Below are positions 14,166-25,045 of a stretch of 35,476 nt of DNA, piece after piece (position 1 is the first letter of the stretch; each line of letters opens with the position of its first letter). The notes under the pieces were generated by a model that did no database searches, had not been told where the DNA came from, and saw only the letters and a program-made list of their open reading frames with translations. This stretch comes from Phycisphaerae bacterium. GTDB lineage: Bacteria > Planctomycetota > Phycisphaerae > UBA1845. The position numbers and the translations under genes were made by a program. The stretch is taken from contig JAJDEA010000189.1 of assembly GCA_029260035.1 (NCBI GenBank), positions 1 to 35,476 of the forward strand, read 5' to 3'.

Positions 14166-15854
14166 ATGGGCCGAGATACCGTTCTCCTATTCGAGCCTAA
14201 CATTAGCCTGCGGTCTACGATGGAAGTGATGCTTCGACGGAATGGACACGAGGTGTTTGCAGTCGGTGACGAAGAGACTGCACTTCGCGTCGGCCGTGCC
14301 AAGTCGCCGAAACTGGCTCTCCTATCCTGTGAACCGTCGAGTCGCAATAAAGACAGCTTCGCTTTATGTCACTCTCTGGTTCAGCAGAGAGTTGTCGAAG
14401 CGAGCGTGATGGGAGCATTAGGTGCCACTCAAGAGACCGTCATGCGCGCGATTCGGGCAGGTGCCCTGGAGTTTTTAGTAAAACCTACAAACGAAAATGT
14501 GCTTGGACAAAAGCTTGACCTCGCCTTCGCCCGGGCAAGCAAAGATACCGTGTCGAAACCAGGAGTCCAGCAGATTGACTTCGGCACAAGCGCCCAAAGG
14601 GTGGCGGAGAGAGTAGACATAATCATTCAAAAGGCGGCTGCCGTTCGAGCGATGCCGCAGGCTGTTGCAAGAGTTCTACAGATTACAGAAGAGAGTAAGC
14701 ATGGAACGAATGAACTGTCTAATGCCGTAAGTTCAGATCCGTCTATTGCAGCAACGGTCCTCAAGAGAGCACAAAGCGCACACCACGCAGCGGCCAACCC
14801 CGCTAAAGGGCTTGCCCAAGCGGTTATTCGGCTTGGGTTTCGGCAGACCAGACAACTTGTGCTGGGTCTCTCGGTCGTGAATCTTGTGCCGCAGAACGGC
14901 AGGAGCTTCGGACTCAACAGACGTGGATACTGGCTCCACTCCTTGGCATGTGGGGTGCTGGCCAAGTTGATCTGCCAGCAAGCTAGAATCGAAGGTGGTG
15001 GAGATGCGTTCGTGGCAGGGCTTCTTCATGACATCGGCAAGGTTATGCTGGATGATTTCCTCAGCGAGGATTATCAACTTGTTATCCAAAAAGCCAATGT
15101 CGAACGGAAATCCGTTTACGGTACAGAGGTTGAGGCCCTCCAACGTAATCATGCGATGGTTGGTTCTGCAGTCGCATCTAAATGGGGATTCCCAGAACAC
15201 ATCGTTGAAGCTATTGCTGAGCACCACAACTCCAGGCGTTTTGACGATGGTGCCGCTCCACCTGTTAATTTGACTGGTGCGGTTTATTTAGCGAATCAGA
15301 TGACGAAGTCTTTGTTGGTTGGCTCCGGTGGTGATTTTGTAGTTCAGGAAATCTCAGCTTCGGTCTGGAAAGCATATGGGTTTGGTGACGTCGTTAATGA
15401 GGCATTCTTAGGCCGTTTTTACAGCGAGGTGGCAGATTACTGTTCCTTTTTAGAAGTGCAACCGAGCGAATTCGGCCTCGAGATGGATGTTTCCAAGAGT
15501 AAAACGGCGATGGTTATGGCCCGTCAAGGGTGCAGCACTGTTCTCAGTTCCCTTGTCCTTTCGAGTTTGAATTACACCGTCGAAAGGCCGTCGAACATTG
15601 CTGGGATCCTCAAGGAAAACAAGACTCCTCCATTTTGTCTGTTGCATGCCAATAGTTTGCAGGAAGCGCAAAACGCGAACAAGTTTTTCGAATCAAAAGA
15701 AATGCGCTGCCCCATGGTTTGGTTGATTCGTCATGGTATCTCCAAGGAAGGAATTGTTGACAACGGCAAACCATGGATTCGAGCCGTACCATTACCGCTC
15801 GACTCGTTCGAGCTCTCGTCAGCAATTAGGAGCGCAGAAAGTAACCGCCCGTAG
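14166..15854 (+). CDS. Degenerate receiver plus HDOD-domain signalling protein
   Basis: This 562-residue protein has an N-terminal receiver-like domain (about 1-125) without the acidic pair (LLFEPN) and without the phospho-aspartate (LALLSCEPSS), although the lysine region FLVKPTN at 103-109 is kept. An HDOD domain follows at about 150-350: AVRAMPQAVARVLQI, SSDPSIAATVLKRAQ, and LLHDIGK with His288-Asp289. HDOD proteins are HD-like scaffolds in signalling and stress control, usually without proven enzymatic activity. The C-terminal part (about 430-562) looks like a second, more degenerate receiver, with VLSSLVLSSLNYTV and AVPLPLDSFEL. The start is supported by GGGAGTG seven bases upstream. It appears monocistronic and is related in design to the HDOD protein at 17734-19578. 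Confidence 0.85.
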   Translation: MGRDTVLLFEPNISLRSTMEVMLRRNGHEVFAVGDEETALRVGRAKSPKLALLSCEPSSRNKDSFALCHSLVQQRVVEASVMGALGATQETVMRAIRAGALEFLVKPTNENVLGQKLDLAFARASKDTVSKPGVQQIDFGTSAQRVAERVDIIIQKAAAVRAMPQAVARVLQITEESKHGTNELSNAVSSDPSIAATVLKRAQSAHHAAANPAKGLAQAVIRLGFRQTRQLVLGLSVVNLVPQNGRSFGLNRRGYWLHSLACGVLAKLICQQARIEGGGDAFVAGLLHDIGKVMLDDFLSEDYQLVIQKANVERKSVYGTEVEALQRNHAMVGSAVASKWGFPEHIVEAIAEHHNSRRFDDGAAPPVNLTGAVYLANQMTKSLLVGSGGDFVVQEISASVWKAYGFGDVVNEAFLGRFYSEVADYCSFLEVQPSEFGLEMDVSKSKTAMVMARQGCSTVLSSLVLSSLNYTVERPSNIAGILKENKTPPFCLLHANSLQEAQNANKFFESKEMRCPMVWLIRHGISKEGIVDNGKPWIRAVPLPLDSFELSSAIRSAESNRP

Positions 15855-16159
15855 TCGAACGTACCAACTTAAGAACATTGCGTGGCAAGTCACTTGGCAC
15901 TATACCGAATGGATGCTTGGTGTCAGCGGGCGTGCAAAACCGCCCTGCTAAACGGCAAGACATTCTGGACTTTTTTGTGCGGAACATCGTCACCTTGAAG
16001 TGGCATCGACTCGTGTTTGTTGAATGTAGGATGTTTGCGGATGCTTCCACGGGCGAAGCAAGGGGTACGCTAAGGAATGGCAGTTGCAGCGCGAGTTTCG
16101 GTGAGAAGCTGGCGTTCCCGAGGAGTCTAACTTGACTGAATTGAGCTTCTGTGCCGGAC
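15855..16159. other. Intergenic region, left flank of the IS remnant
   Basis: About 300 bases between the HDOD gene and the end of the transposase gene. Nothing is recognised. A terminal inverted repeat of the insertion sequence should lie here, but none could be matched by eye to the right side. Confidence 0.35.
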
Positions 16160-17434
16160 TCAGGTAAACGGCATGCAGGTCTGGCATGTCAACGCCCGAT
16201 TCACTTCCATCCGGGATTGGCGTGCGACTTTCTTGGCGGCGTTAAGCTCATCAGGAACTCGGTCTCCTGAACCGAAGTACATCTCGTCTGGAGTTTGATC
16301 ACGGAACGCTGAGTGCGGAAGACGCTTGTTGTGCCCATCCACATAGAATGCGACCAGCTTCTCAAGTCTGCTCACCGTATCGAGCGTGTTCAAGAATAGC
16401 CATTGATGTTTGAGTGCACGCCGCCAGGACTCGATAAGCGAGTTGGAAAACGAGATGTCGATTTGCGCGAGAAGCCTTTTGAGGAGTCCAGAATCGACCA
16501 ACTCATCAACGGCGCTGTTGAAGTTCTCGACGCCGCCGTCAACGAGAAGAGTTGGTTTTACATCAATCAACCCGCTCGCAGCATCGAGCAGGAGTTCGGC
16601 CGTAATGTCTGGATTGAATGTCGCGGATACTTTCCATGCGAGGATGCGGCGTGAGAAATTATCGATGACGGCATGAATGTACGCACGCGCTCCATCAAGA
16701 AGTCGAGTCAGCGTCGTATCGACATGCCAGATCTCGTTGGGAACGGAGCTTCGAATGCCGTCCTTCGGTTTGGTGGGGTGGACGCGTAGACGAGGTCGCC
16801 GCCATTTGTACAGTCGCACAAGCCGGAACCAAGTCGTTGGGGAAGCGAATACTGTGCCGATCCGTTGAGCAAGAATGGCAAGAGTTGCGGTAGGCACATG
16901 GCGGTACTCATCGGAGGTCACCATCTCCTTGATCGTTTCCACCTCATCGTAGGTAAGTTGTTGCGGTGAAGTTCGTGGACAGGACGGCATGTCGTCAAGA
17001 CCGCACTCCTCTTCGCGCTTCCACGAATGATGCCGTGACCGCGAAAGCCTAAGAACGCGAAGCACGATTCGCAGCGGCAGAACTGATCGAGGTCGCTCGA
17101 TAGTCCGAAGGAGCAAGACTTTTGGTGAACCATCGGAGAGTCGTGTGTGGTTGAGTGAGATGCCGGTCACCTTGAGCAGGACAACCATCAATCGAAGCAG
17201 GGCAACAAGCCATTCGATACGCTTGCGAAGGATTAGGACTTCCCGTTGCAGTTAGACGAGGTCCATGTTTGCGACTTCAACAGTAACGACTTTGGAAGGG
17301 CGTGAAGTGAGCCGCCCCTGTGCTGTTGAACGAGGAATACCCAATTGAATTGCATGACCGATATCGCCCGCTGAACGGACAAGATCACGAAGGCGATGAT
17401 CGTATCTTCGTCGGATTCGAGTTGTTGTAGGCAT
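16160..17434 (-). pseudogene. IS transposase (rve/DDE integrase type) with in-frame stop
   Basis: A single minus-strand frame runs from ATG 17434 to the stop at 16160, interrupted only by TAA at 17252-17250. Before the stop it encodes a helix-turn-helix piece (YDHRLRDLVRSAGDIGHAI, GIPRSTAQGRL). After it come LQREVLILRKRIEWLVALLR, the SCPRTSPQQLT segment and the catalytic core. The core has Asp in NEIWHVDTT, Asp in LLVDGGVENF and Glu in SFSNSLIESWRRALKHQW, the DDE set of rve-type transposases (IS3/IS481-like), then the end motif LPHSAFRDQTPDEMYFG. This matches a transposase type I remember as common in planctomycetes. CAA-to-TAA or a similar point change would explain the break, so the copy is probably inactive. 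Flanking inverted repeats were not identified. Confidence 0.8.
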
Positions 17435-17733
17435 GGCCGAATATCGGCCACAGGTGCGTTTGCGGCAATTGCCGCCGTTTGTAGGGTCGCTTGGCCGGTT
17501 TCAATTCAGGGCCTGAAGAGTGATTTTGCCGGAACTTCGTAAAGAAAAGTCCAGAATGTCGTGAAACACAGCACGGCATAATTTAATATCAAAATCCGCA
17601 AACACTGAAGGTTTTCCACAACGTCAATTCGCCTGATAACAAGATCGAAGACGCCGCCGGATCAGAAGCTATCATTGGAGTCTCGTGAATATGGCAACTG
17701 TTGATCCGAGCGCTGCCAGCAATTTCACATTCA
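17435..17733. other. Right flank of the IS remnant
   Basis: About 300 bases with no gene. It should include the upstream part of the insertion sequence and the 3' end region of the HDOD operon. No terminator-like hairpin with a T-run was seen. Confidence 0.3.
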
Positions 17734-19578
17734 TCATGACAGCAGTTGCTGGACTGCGGCGACAAAGCTAGAAATCCTCACCGGCGTACCCAGGACGACG
17801 TGGTGCCGCGCAGAGAGCCAAGGGTCGTTCGTGTCTAACTTTCCCTTTGCGACAATAAGAACGACGGGGGTGTTTGCGGCGTTTTGAAGTTCTTCGGCTG
17901 CATCGTATTTCGCGGTCAACCGTAAAAACTCGTTTGCGTCGCGAAGATAGATCACGCCTAGGTTGTGCGGTTCATCGTCTGAAGCCGAAGCTATCCGTTC
18001 GCAGAATATGCGATAGGCGTCTATTTCTGATTCGGAGCTTACGCAAAGCGGTCTAAACTCCGCGCCGAACCGCAACTTGACTTGAGATGCGAAGTCCGGC
18101 CAAGCATCTTGGTTGGATCGTGCGAGCATCGTGTATTTCAGGCTATTCGTTTCTTCCGGTAACAACTTGACGATTTCGGCGATCGTTGCCGGAGGTAGGC
18201 CAAGCAATTCTACAAGATCGTCCATGGGATAGATCACGTCGTTGCCACTGCTTCCGATCAGCAGTGCATGAGTGATCCGGTTCGCCAGCGCAACGGTGGC
18301 GGCAACTTTGGAATGCGCAGGTCCCAATCGTTTTATTTGTGGAACCGAGTGATGATGATTGACAACCGGTGCGATAAAATCGCGTGGGAACTGCCAATGT
18401 TCTAGCGCCCGTTCGAGAATGTCGCAATGATCCAGGAGCATGATCTTAGCTTCGACCGCCTCCAGTGGCAGATCGAGCATCTCGGCTGCGTCCCATACGC
18501 CCGAGTATTGGTTCGACGCGTGCTCCAGGAGAATTAGGCGACCGACATCGTGGAGCATACCCCACAGGAAATAGTCATCGGCGCTTTTGGATTGATGGGC
18601 TTCGGCAAGCGATGAGGCAGCCAGTCCACAGGCGATCGAGTGTTCCCAGAATAGGTGCCGGTCAACATGCTTGGCAGCTGCGCCTTCAAATTCCTCGAAC
18701 ACGCCCAGTGTCATGACCAACGAGCGTATTTCCTGAACTCCCATACGCTGAATGGCCTCTTTGACGCTATCGACGAGGTGACCACGTGAATACGCCGAGC
18801 TGTTTGCCAACTTGAGGAGCCGGATACACAACGCCTGGTCGTGACTGACGGCTTTCGCTAAATCGTCGATGCAGCAGCCCGCGTTTCCCGTAACGGCAAT
18901 TACATTGTGTACTGTCGGCCCGAGCGGTCTCAATGCCAAGCCCTCGTTTACCAGCCTTATCAAATCGTCTTTTGTAATGACCGGCGATAAATCGTTGATT
19001 GAGCGTACGGTCGCTTGCGCGATTGCCTGACCCGATGACGCCTTCAAATCAGGACTAGCTTTCCCCTTCTTCGCTGCTGGGGCACCTTTCCGTGGCCGGG
19101 CGACTTCCCGCGTTGCGTCCGGTGTTTTCTCGATGGTGGATCGCCACTGGGTGTAACGGTCGCTCGCTTCCATTGGCGCCGCAACGCCCTTCGCCGCCAA
19201 CGTGATGGGCACAGGCCCAAGGCAGCCTTCAACGCGAGCGAGCAATTCGTCGAGTGAGAACTGCGATTTCAGAATGTAACCCTGTACGCCGCGCTCTGCG
19301 GCCTGCATAACGATGTCCTTTTCCGCGCGGTCTGTCAGCAGGACGACTGGGATTTGCTTCAGGTCGGGGTTGCGTCGCATTGTTCTGAGTACGGCAAGAC
19401 CGTTCAGTTCGGGCATGTTGACATCGAGTAGGACGAGATCGGGATGTTGCTCCCGCAAGATGGAAAGGGCTTCGGAACCATCTGCGGCACAAATCGTGTC
19501 ATACCCTTGCTGACGTAACGCCTCGGCTATCGGTTCGCGGCAGAGAGCCATATCGTCAACGACCAGGATGGTGCTCAT
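17734..19578 (-). CDS. Response regulator with HDOD output domain
   Basis: This 614-residue protein has a complete receiver (1-120): Asp8-Asp9, phospho-acceptor Asp52 in LVLLDVNMPE, Thr82 and Lys104. A basic linker with KGAPAAKKGKAS follows. An HDOD domain spans about 205-410 with HDQALCIRLLKLANSSAYSRG, SVKEAIQRMGVQEIRSLVM and HD at 343-344 in MLHDVGR. The C-terminal about 130 residues look like another domain with partial receiver character (HNLGVIYLRDA, TPVVLIVAKG). It is the last gene of a minus-strand operon, 45 bases after the HD-GYP gene, and AGAGAGG precedes its start. It is likely phosphorylated by the hybrid kinase encoded upstream; the output of HDOD regulators is usually protein-protein control. 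Confidence 0.88.
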   Translation of the reverse strand: MSTILVVDDMALCREPIAEALRQQGYDTICAADGSEALSILREQHPDLVLLDVNMPELNGLAVLRTMRRNPDLKQIPVVLLTDRAEKDIVMQAAERGVQGYILKSQFSLDELLARVEGCLGPVPITLAAKGVAAPMEASDRYTQWRSTIEKTPDATREVARPRKGAPAAKKGKASPDLKASSGQAIAQATVRSINDLSPVITKDDLIRLVNEGLALRPLGPTVHNVIAVTGNAGCCIDDLAKAVSHDQALCIRLLKLANSSAYSRGHLVDSVKEAIQRMGVQEIRSLVMTLGVFEEFEGAAAKHVDRHLFWEHSIACGLAASSLAEAHQSKSADDYFLWGMLHDVGRLILLEHASNQYSGVWDAAEMLDLPLEAVEAKIMLLDHCDILERALEHWQFPRDFIAPVVNHHHSVPQIKRLGPAHSKVAATVALANRITHALLIGSSGNDVIYPMDDLVELLGLPPATIAEIVKLLPEETNSLKYTMLARSNQDAWPDFASQVKLRFGAEFRPLCVSSESEIDAYRIFCERIASASDDEPHNLGVIYLRDANEFLRLTAKYDAAEELQNAANTPVVLIVAKGKLDTNDPWLSARHHVVLGTPVRISSFVAAVQQLLS

Positions 19579-19623
19579 GTCAAAAACCTCTCTCTTGGCG
19601 TCTGGGGTTACGCTAACAACCGC

Positions 19624-20643
<1,020 letters not shown>

Positions 20644-20658
20644 CGACTGGGCTACCCA

Positions 20659-23600
20659 TTAGTGTACTGAATCGACCGTGTCATCGTTCGAGCCAACTGC
20701 GGCTGACGTGTTGGCCACGCACCGATCCAGTTCGAATCTTAGTTTTTCCACACATTCGTTCGCATTGTTCAGGTCACCGTTGCGGCCGATTTCCTCCAGC
20801 CGAGCTGCGACCGCCCGGAATCGCTCGGCACCACAATACGCAGCCGCCCCTTTGAGGCCGTGGGCTACACGAGTGGTCTCAGCAACCTCTCCGCCGGCGA
20901 CGAATTGCGTCAGATGTTCCAGTTCCGAAGGCGCGCTAGCGAGGAATTTATCAATCAACTTCTGAACGAACTCCCGGTCGCCACCCCAGCGATTCAACAC
21001 TGTTTCAATATCAAAAGTAGGTGCGCTACCATACGGGTCGCCTGCATGTTGAGCATTCAAAGAATCACCTTCGTTACCCGAGCCATTAGATTTTGAATCC
21101 AAGGATGTCATCATTTGTTTCTCCCTTTGCGCAAGTTGCGTTTCTATAGCTTCGATCAATTGAACCGGATCGAACGGTTTTGGCACATGATCATCCATTC
21201 CGACCTCAAGGCATTTTTCGCGATCGCCTTTCAATGCATTCGCGGTCAGTGCAATGATTGGAACTCTGTGAAATGTGGATCCTTCATCCGTTTTCTCTTC
21301 TTCAATGCGCCGTATTTCACGGGCGGACTCGAAACCATCCATTTCCGGCATTTGGCAATCCATGAGGATCAAATCAAAATCGCCCCCGTACCATGCATTG
21401 ACGGCCAGGCGGCCATTCGGGACGACTTCGTGCACATAACCCGCGTTGGAAAGAACCTGCCGAATCACTTCCTGGCCGATTTCGTTATCTTCCGCCGCGA
21501 GAATCTTGGCATCGGTTTTTCGAATTGACCGATCAAGAAGTTGGTTCAAATTGGGCGCCTCCACGGTCTTAAAGCGAGCGCCAACTCGAGCGCACGCCAA
21601 GGCTTGTGTTATCGCGTCCAAGAGTTGTGATTGTCTAATCGGCTTTGACAGCCAAGCGGAAAACCCCAGCGCTTTCATCCGCTCTTCGTCACCAATCATT
21701 CCCGCCGAAGTCAGCATTACCAGAATCGTGTCTGTGATTTCCTTATGGTCCTTTATGGTCTGTGCCAGTTGTTCGCCGTCGATGCCCGGCATTTGCAAAT
21801 CGATGATGGCCACTGCGAAGGCATCGTTGGAAGCGGCTGCACTGCGCAGAGCCTGAAGCGCAAGCTCTCCACCAGAGGCAAGCTCATGGGCAATCCCAAA
21901 GCTAGTCAACTGTTCATCCAAAATTTCCCGGTTCGTCGCGTTGTCATCGACAGCAAGAATTCGAGTGTGGCGAAAGTCAGTCGAGATTTTGGTGCTTGTG
22001 CCAGCGTTTTGACTTCTCTCAAGTGTCAGGCAAAACCAAAATGTCGATCCGCGTCCGATTTCACTGGATGCTCCGATCTCTCCACCCATCATCTCGATAA
22101 GCTGTTTGGAGATGGCCAAGCCTAGTCCTGTCCCACCAAACCGGCGTGAGTGAGACGCATCAAGCTGTGAGAAGCTCTCAAAGAGTCTGTCCATTTTGTC
22201 TGACGGAATGCCAATTCCCGTGTCGGTTACCGAAATACGGATGGACACTTTCGAATCGACCATCTTGTCGACAACGGCGCGAATGACGATTTCACCAGAC
22301 TCTGTAAACTTGATGGCGTTCGAAACGAGGTTAGCCAGGATTTGATGAAGGCGCCCAGGATCACCGCGTACGTCAGTGGGAAGGCCGGGGTTCACACTAA
22401 CTGACAATTCAAGGCCCTTCTGCTGTGCTTGAGGCGCAAGTAGTGTGGCAATGCATTCTAAGTTGTCTCGGAGGTCAAAGTCGACGATTTCAAGTTCCAG
22501 TTTGCCGGCTTCGATTTTCGAATAATCCAAAATGTCGTTAATGAGACGGAGCAGAATGTCACCCGACGCCTTGACGAGACCGGCCTGCTTTCTTTGGGCA
22601 GGCGTTAGTCCTGAGGTGAGCAGAAGTTCAGTCATCCCAATTATCCCGTTGAGCGGTGTGCGAAGCTCATGGCTCATCGTGGCAAGGAAATCCCCTTTTG
22701 CCGTGCACGCAGATTCCGCCGCTCTCTCGGCGTCCCGGCGTTCCTTTACCTCCCGCACAAGGGAGTCGTTAATCCTTTCCACTTCAGCAGTTCGCTGGCC
22801 GACCAGTTCCTCCAGGTGATCGCGGTGTCTTCGAAGTTCTGCTTCGCTTTTGCGGAGCGCATTTTCTGTTTCCTTGCGTCTGGTAATGTCTTGTTTTACG
22901 GCGACGAAGTGTGTGACTGAACCGCCGGCGTCTCGAATGGGACAAATGGAGGCCTCCTCCCAATACAACTCTCCATTCTTCTTCCGGTTTTCAAAAGCCC
23001 CTGTCCAGATGTTGCCCCCAAGGATTGTATCCCAGAGTTTTCTGTAGGATTCCTTCGGCCGATTGCCGCTTTTGAGCAATCGGGGATTTTGTCCAATCGC
23101 TTCCTCTGCGCTGTAGCCCGTCACATTGGTGAATCTGGGGTTGACGTATTCAATGATTCCTTGCGTGTCGGTAATGACGACCGACGCCGGACTCTGCTCA
23201 ACCGCAAGTGACAGTTTGCGAAGCTCTTCGTCTGCGTCCTTCCGCTCCGTGATATCCTGAGCGACGCAGACTATGTCGCAAGGGTGACCCTCTTTCCCGC
23301 CAATGGCAGACGCTGAGCAGAGAACTGGTATCCTGCTACCATTTTTGGTGCAGAGAAAACTCTCAAATCTATTAGCCGCATCTGCACTTGCAAATGAATG
23401 CGAATCTGTCTGTTTGAATGAAGTATCTCCCTGATTCAGGAGAATGGGAATGCTGTCTTCCTTTAAGAATAGCATCCTCGCGGGGTGTCCTATCAGTTCT
23501 TCTTCTTGATAGCCCAGCGTATTGCAAGTGGTCGTATTGACGGTGATGAGGGTGCCATCCGGTGCAATCACCAACAGCATTTCACTCATCGAGCCGATGA

Positions 23601-24399
23601 TCTGATCAGTGTAGTCCTTTGCTGCTTGCAACGACCTTTCTGCCTCATCGCGATCGCGCACATGTCGGCCCGCATGCCGCATTCCAACGGCGATCCCAAC
23701 CAGACCCAGGGTCCACAGCCCGCTGTGCCCGAGATACAATGCAAGAATATGCGAACCCGCGCCAATCTGTAGGGATGCCATCGGCACCGATACACTAATG
23801 CCTCCCCGAAGATCGCCTAACTGGTATCCTTGTTGGCCATGGCACTTCAAGCAGCTCTGCTCGGTATACAACGGCCGCATGAGTCGCATGTGAGGTTGAC
23901 CTGCTAGCAATTCGACCGAACTGGCTTGTTCGATACCTTGCTCAAACGACTTCAAGATCTTTGTTTCCCATTCATCTGGAGTGTTCTCGGGACGCAATGG
24001 ATGTAGACTAGTGATGTGTCCCTTTATGTCGGACTCCATCGCAGCGAATTCATACACCTGGCGCGACATGTATGCTGGGTCTACGAGCGTGAGGTTCTGG
24101 TTAGACAGTGTCGTAATGTCGCGCTCGGAGAGGTGAGACAAATACGGATTGGGCGAAGTTTCCTCCGTGACAGGAACATAAACACCGCCATGACGGCTGA
24201 CCCAACGACGATAGATGACATCTTTCTCGAACGCGAGATTCGCCAAGGAGCGTGCCGTGTCTTCAATTCCGCGCTTATCGTCGCGAACGTTCCACACAAG
24301 CGATGTTGCAATGGCTCCCGTCCAGAAGAGAATAAGTAACCATTTGTATCGTCGCAGATGTGCTGAACTTTTGTCATGTTTGATAGCGGCAAATCTCAT
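20659..24399 (-). CDS. Hybrid sensor histidine kinase with heme-type DUF3365 sensor, two PAS, two REC and Hpt
   Basis: This is a membrane kinase of about 1246 residues. It has TM1 at about 20-37 (WLLILFWTGAIATSLVW), a periplasmic DUF3365 domain with the c-type heme motif CLKCH at about 183-187, and TM2 at about 219-240. PAS domains lie at about 265-385 and 395-510, then a coiled coil. HisKA has His577 in MSHELRTPLNGIIG, and the ATPase has N, G1 and G2 boxes (NLVSNAIKF, DTGIGIP, GGTGLGLAI). REC1 has Asp818-819, Asp867 and Lys919. REC2 has EDN at about 970, Asp1014 and Lys1074. Hpt has His1180 in VAHGLKGAAA. It is a phosphorelay expected to sense redox state or a heme ligand outside the membrane. 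ATG 24399 is preceded in frame by TTG 24402. It is the first gene of the kinase/HD-GYP/HDOD operon, divergent from the hydrogenase operon. Confidence 0.93.
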   Translation of the reverse strand: MRFAAIKHDKSSAHLRRYKWLLILFWTGAIATSLVWNVRDDKRGIEDTARSLANLAFEKDVIYRRWVSRHGGVYVPVTEETSPNPYLSHLSERDITTLSNQNLTLVDPAYMSRQVYEFAAMESDIKGHITSLHPLRPENTPDEWETKILKSFEQGIEQASSVELLAGQPHMRLMRPLYTEQSCLKCHGQQGYQLGDLRGGISVSVPMASLQIGAGSHILALYLGHSGLWTLGLVGIAVGMRHAGRHVRDRDEAERSLQAAKDYTDQIIGSMSEMLLVIAPDGTLITVNTTTCNTLGYQEEELIGHPARMLFLKEDSIPILLNQGDTSFKQTDSHSFASADAANRFESFLCTKNGSRIPVLCSASAIGGKEGHPCDIVCVAQDITERKDADEELRKLSLAVEQSPASVVITDTQGIIEYVNPRFTNVTGYSAEEAIGQNPRLLKSGNRPKESYRKLWDTILGGNIWTGAFENRKKNGELYWEEASICPIRDAGGSVTHFVAVKQDITRRKETENALRKSEAELRRHRDHLEELVGQRTAEVERINDSLVREVKERRDAERAAESACTAKGDFLATMSHELRTPLNGIIGMTELLLTSGLTPAQRKQAGLVKASGDILLRLINDILDYSKIEAGKLELEIVDFDLRDNLECIATLLAPQAQQKGLELSVSVNPGLPTDVRGDPGRLHQILANLVSNAIKFTESGEIVIRAVVDKMVDSKVSIRISVTDTGIGIPSDKMDRLFESFSQLDASHSRRFGGTGLGLAISKQLIEMMGGEIGASSEIGRGSTFWFCLTLERSQNAGTSTKISTDFRHTRILAVDDNATNREILDEQLTSFGIAHELASGGELALQALRSAAASNDAFAVAIIDLQMPGIDGEQLAQTIKDHKEITDTILVMLTSAGMIGDEERMKALGFSAWLSKPIRQSQLLDAITQALACARVGARFKTVEAPNLNQLLDRSIRKTDAKILAAEDNEIGQEVIRQVLSNAGYVHEVVPNGRLAVNAWYGGDFDLILMDCQMPEMDGFESAREIRRIEEEKTDEGSTFHRVPIIALTANALKGDREKCLEVGMDDHVPKPFDPVQLIEAIETQLAQREKQMMTSLDSKSNGSGNEGDSLNAQHAGDPYGSAPTFDIETVLNRWGGDREFVQKLIDKFLASAPSELEHLTQFVAGGEVAETTRVAHGLKGAAAYCGAERFRAVAARLEEIGRNGDLNNANECVEKLRFELDRCVANTSAAVGSNDDTVDSVH

Positions 24400-25045
24400 C
24401 AATTGAGTTTCTTATGACTTACTCTATTTTGAACAACGCGCCCTGAGGCTCAAAGGGCATAAATTGCTTGGCGTTCTAGTCTTGTGTTTACGCCACATTT
24501 GCGGGGAATAATCAATTGCTCAGCGAGAAGACGTCGCGTATCGCTTTTCTTGAAAACGTCTGACTCTGGTCCAACTCACGCATGACGTGAAATGGGCAAT
24601 TCGGCGTAACGCTATTCAGTGAGATCGTCCAAATTCGCGCCTCTTATGAGGTCCATCTAAGCGTTTTTCGGGCCGTTTTTGGAATGCCTGAGGCAAAACG
24701 GAGGAAGGGATGCGTTAGACGATACGTCAACGTGACACGGGGTGCATAGGGTAAATACCCTATGGAAACAGTGATTTCGATGCCGAAACCAGGGGAATCG
24801 TGCAACATGCCATCAACGCAATAGGATATCGGCCGCCGCTGGCAGGTGCAGGGGCATCGGTGTATCTTAAGAACTGGTACAGGCATCGGCGCAAGGTCAC
24901 TGAGCCGTCAGTCACGAAGGGTGTAGATATTTAATCCCGGGCTAAGAGATTGAGGAAACAGTCGCCAACGCGATTGGCATCCAGACCACTGACGCACAGG
25001 GCAAAGTAGAATGTCGATCGTAACGAAACAAGGTCATGGTGATGT
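24400..25045. promoter_or_regulatory. Divergent control region between kinase operon and hydrogenase operon
   Basis: These 646 bases should carry promoters for both operons. The clearest structure is the 20-bp palindrome at 24745-24764. I looked for FNR/CRP-type (TTGAT-N4-ATCAA) and sigma-54 (TGGCAC-N5-TTGCA) elements and saw no good match. Open frames within it are short and unsupported. Confidence 0.45.
24745..24764. repeat. Perfect 20-bp palindrome CATAGGGTA-AA-TACCCTATG (motif copy C)
   Basis: The nine-base arms are perfect reverse complements around AA. The preceding GGGGTG also agrees with copies A and B elsewhere in the window. It lies about 280 bases before the hydrogenase operon and about 350 before the kinase gene, in their shared control region. 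It is a good candidate for a dimeric regulator's site, although the occurrence of related copies in gene-poor DNA leaves a repeat-element origin possible. Confidence 0.6.

Noticed and set aside
24738..24764. NarL-type 7-2-7 site in the palindrome before the hydrogenase operon
   Set aside because: NarL sites have TACYYMT and AKRRGTA heptamers facing each other; here the TACCC arms face outward and position 6 does not fit.
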